Part shown: one piece after another, positions 63,858 through 64,000 of the stretch
How positions within the stretch are numbered: the first letter of the stretch is position 1
Layout of the letters: every line of letters starts with the position of its first letter
NCBI GenBank assembly: GCA_023014485.1
Contig: JAJOZX010003313.1
Span: forward strand, 84,501-148,500
Direction: 5' to 3'
DNA: 64,000 nucleotides
From: Bathynomus jamesi
Lineage: Eukaryota; Arthropoda; Malacostraca; Isopoda; Cirolanidae
Made by a program: the position numbers and the translations under genes
The notes under the pieces: generated by a model
What the model was told of the DNA's origin: nothing
Databases searched by the model: none
Seen by the model: only the letters and a program-made list of their open reading frames with translations

Positions 63858-64000
63858 ATATATATAATATTCAGTCTAAAATTAGGCAATTTATAAATTG
63901 ACTGAAATTCAGGCAATGTGTCAAATTGGTGATACACACCAAACCTAACCTAACATATTGGGAAATAACAATTGGGCATGCATATGCAGCATTACCAGAA
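63491..64000. other. phtf 3' flank or 3' UTR; nothing else recognised
   Basis: AT-rich, with a TA run near 63835-63870. No canonical AATAAA was found, and no other gene begins before the window ends. Confidence 0.5.

Overview
The window is animal nuclear DNA. It is AT-rich, dense with transposable elements, and carries one intron-rich host gene on the + strand. The mix of BEL/Pao, CR1-like and RNase H-bearing LINEs, several Tc1/mariner groups, hAT and piggyBac-like miniature elements, a 5S-derived SINE and long TA microsatellites fits an arthropod, perhaps a crustacean. That placement is an inference; no species-specific marker was recognised.

The host gene is phtf, a conserved multipass ER membrane protein family. 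It is recovered from ATG to stop as 14 coding exons between 22414 and 63490. Every junction has AG/GT borders and all intron phases chain, giving a predicted 837-residue protein. The exons make up about 6% of a 41-kb locus; the rest is intron filled with mobile DNA.

Upstream of phtf (1-22.4 kb) lie: a BEL/Pao LTR element with LTRs at 114-880 and 5521-6290, a GGGAC target duplication, and most internal coding sequence replaced by minisatellites; hairpin miniature elements; three hAT-type elements with 8-bp target duplications (9029-9851, 10829-11417, 11561-12208); a DD41D mariner (12255-13465); two ISXO2/Merlin-like transposase fragments; a pogo/Tigger-like element (14391-15219); and a nearly complete CR1-like LINE on the - strand (16.5-20.6 kb).

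Intron 1 of phtf holds the most notable find: two neighbouring 3.2-kb DNA transposons (22686-25886 and 26064-29295). They share a terminal motif TTAGGGTGT, apparent 6-bp target duplications and a divergent transposase family with a D...D...CxxH...E layout. I could not assign the family to a named superfamily. The first copy is decayed. The second has an uninterrupted two-exon gene predicted to encode 785 residues.

Other introns hold a 1.7-kb fold-back element, decayed LINEs, solo LTRs of the BEL family, several tRNA-derived SINEs, a 5S rRNA-derived SINE, and a GC-rich 6.4-kb LINE (51543-57953) lying inside a TA microsatellite. They also hold mariner derivatives that have become palindromes or internally deleted. 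Large inverted repeats recur across the window, and some contain a hammerhead-ribozyme-like core.
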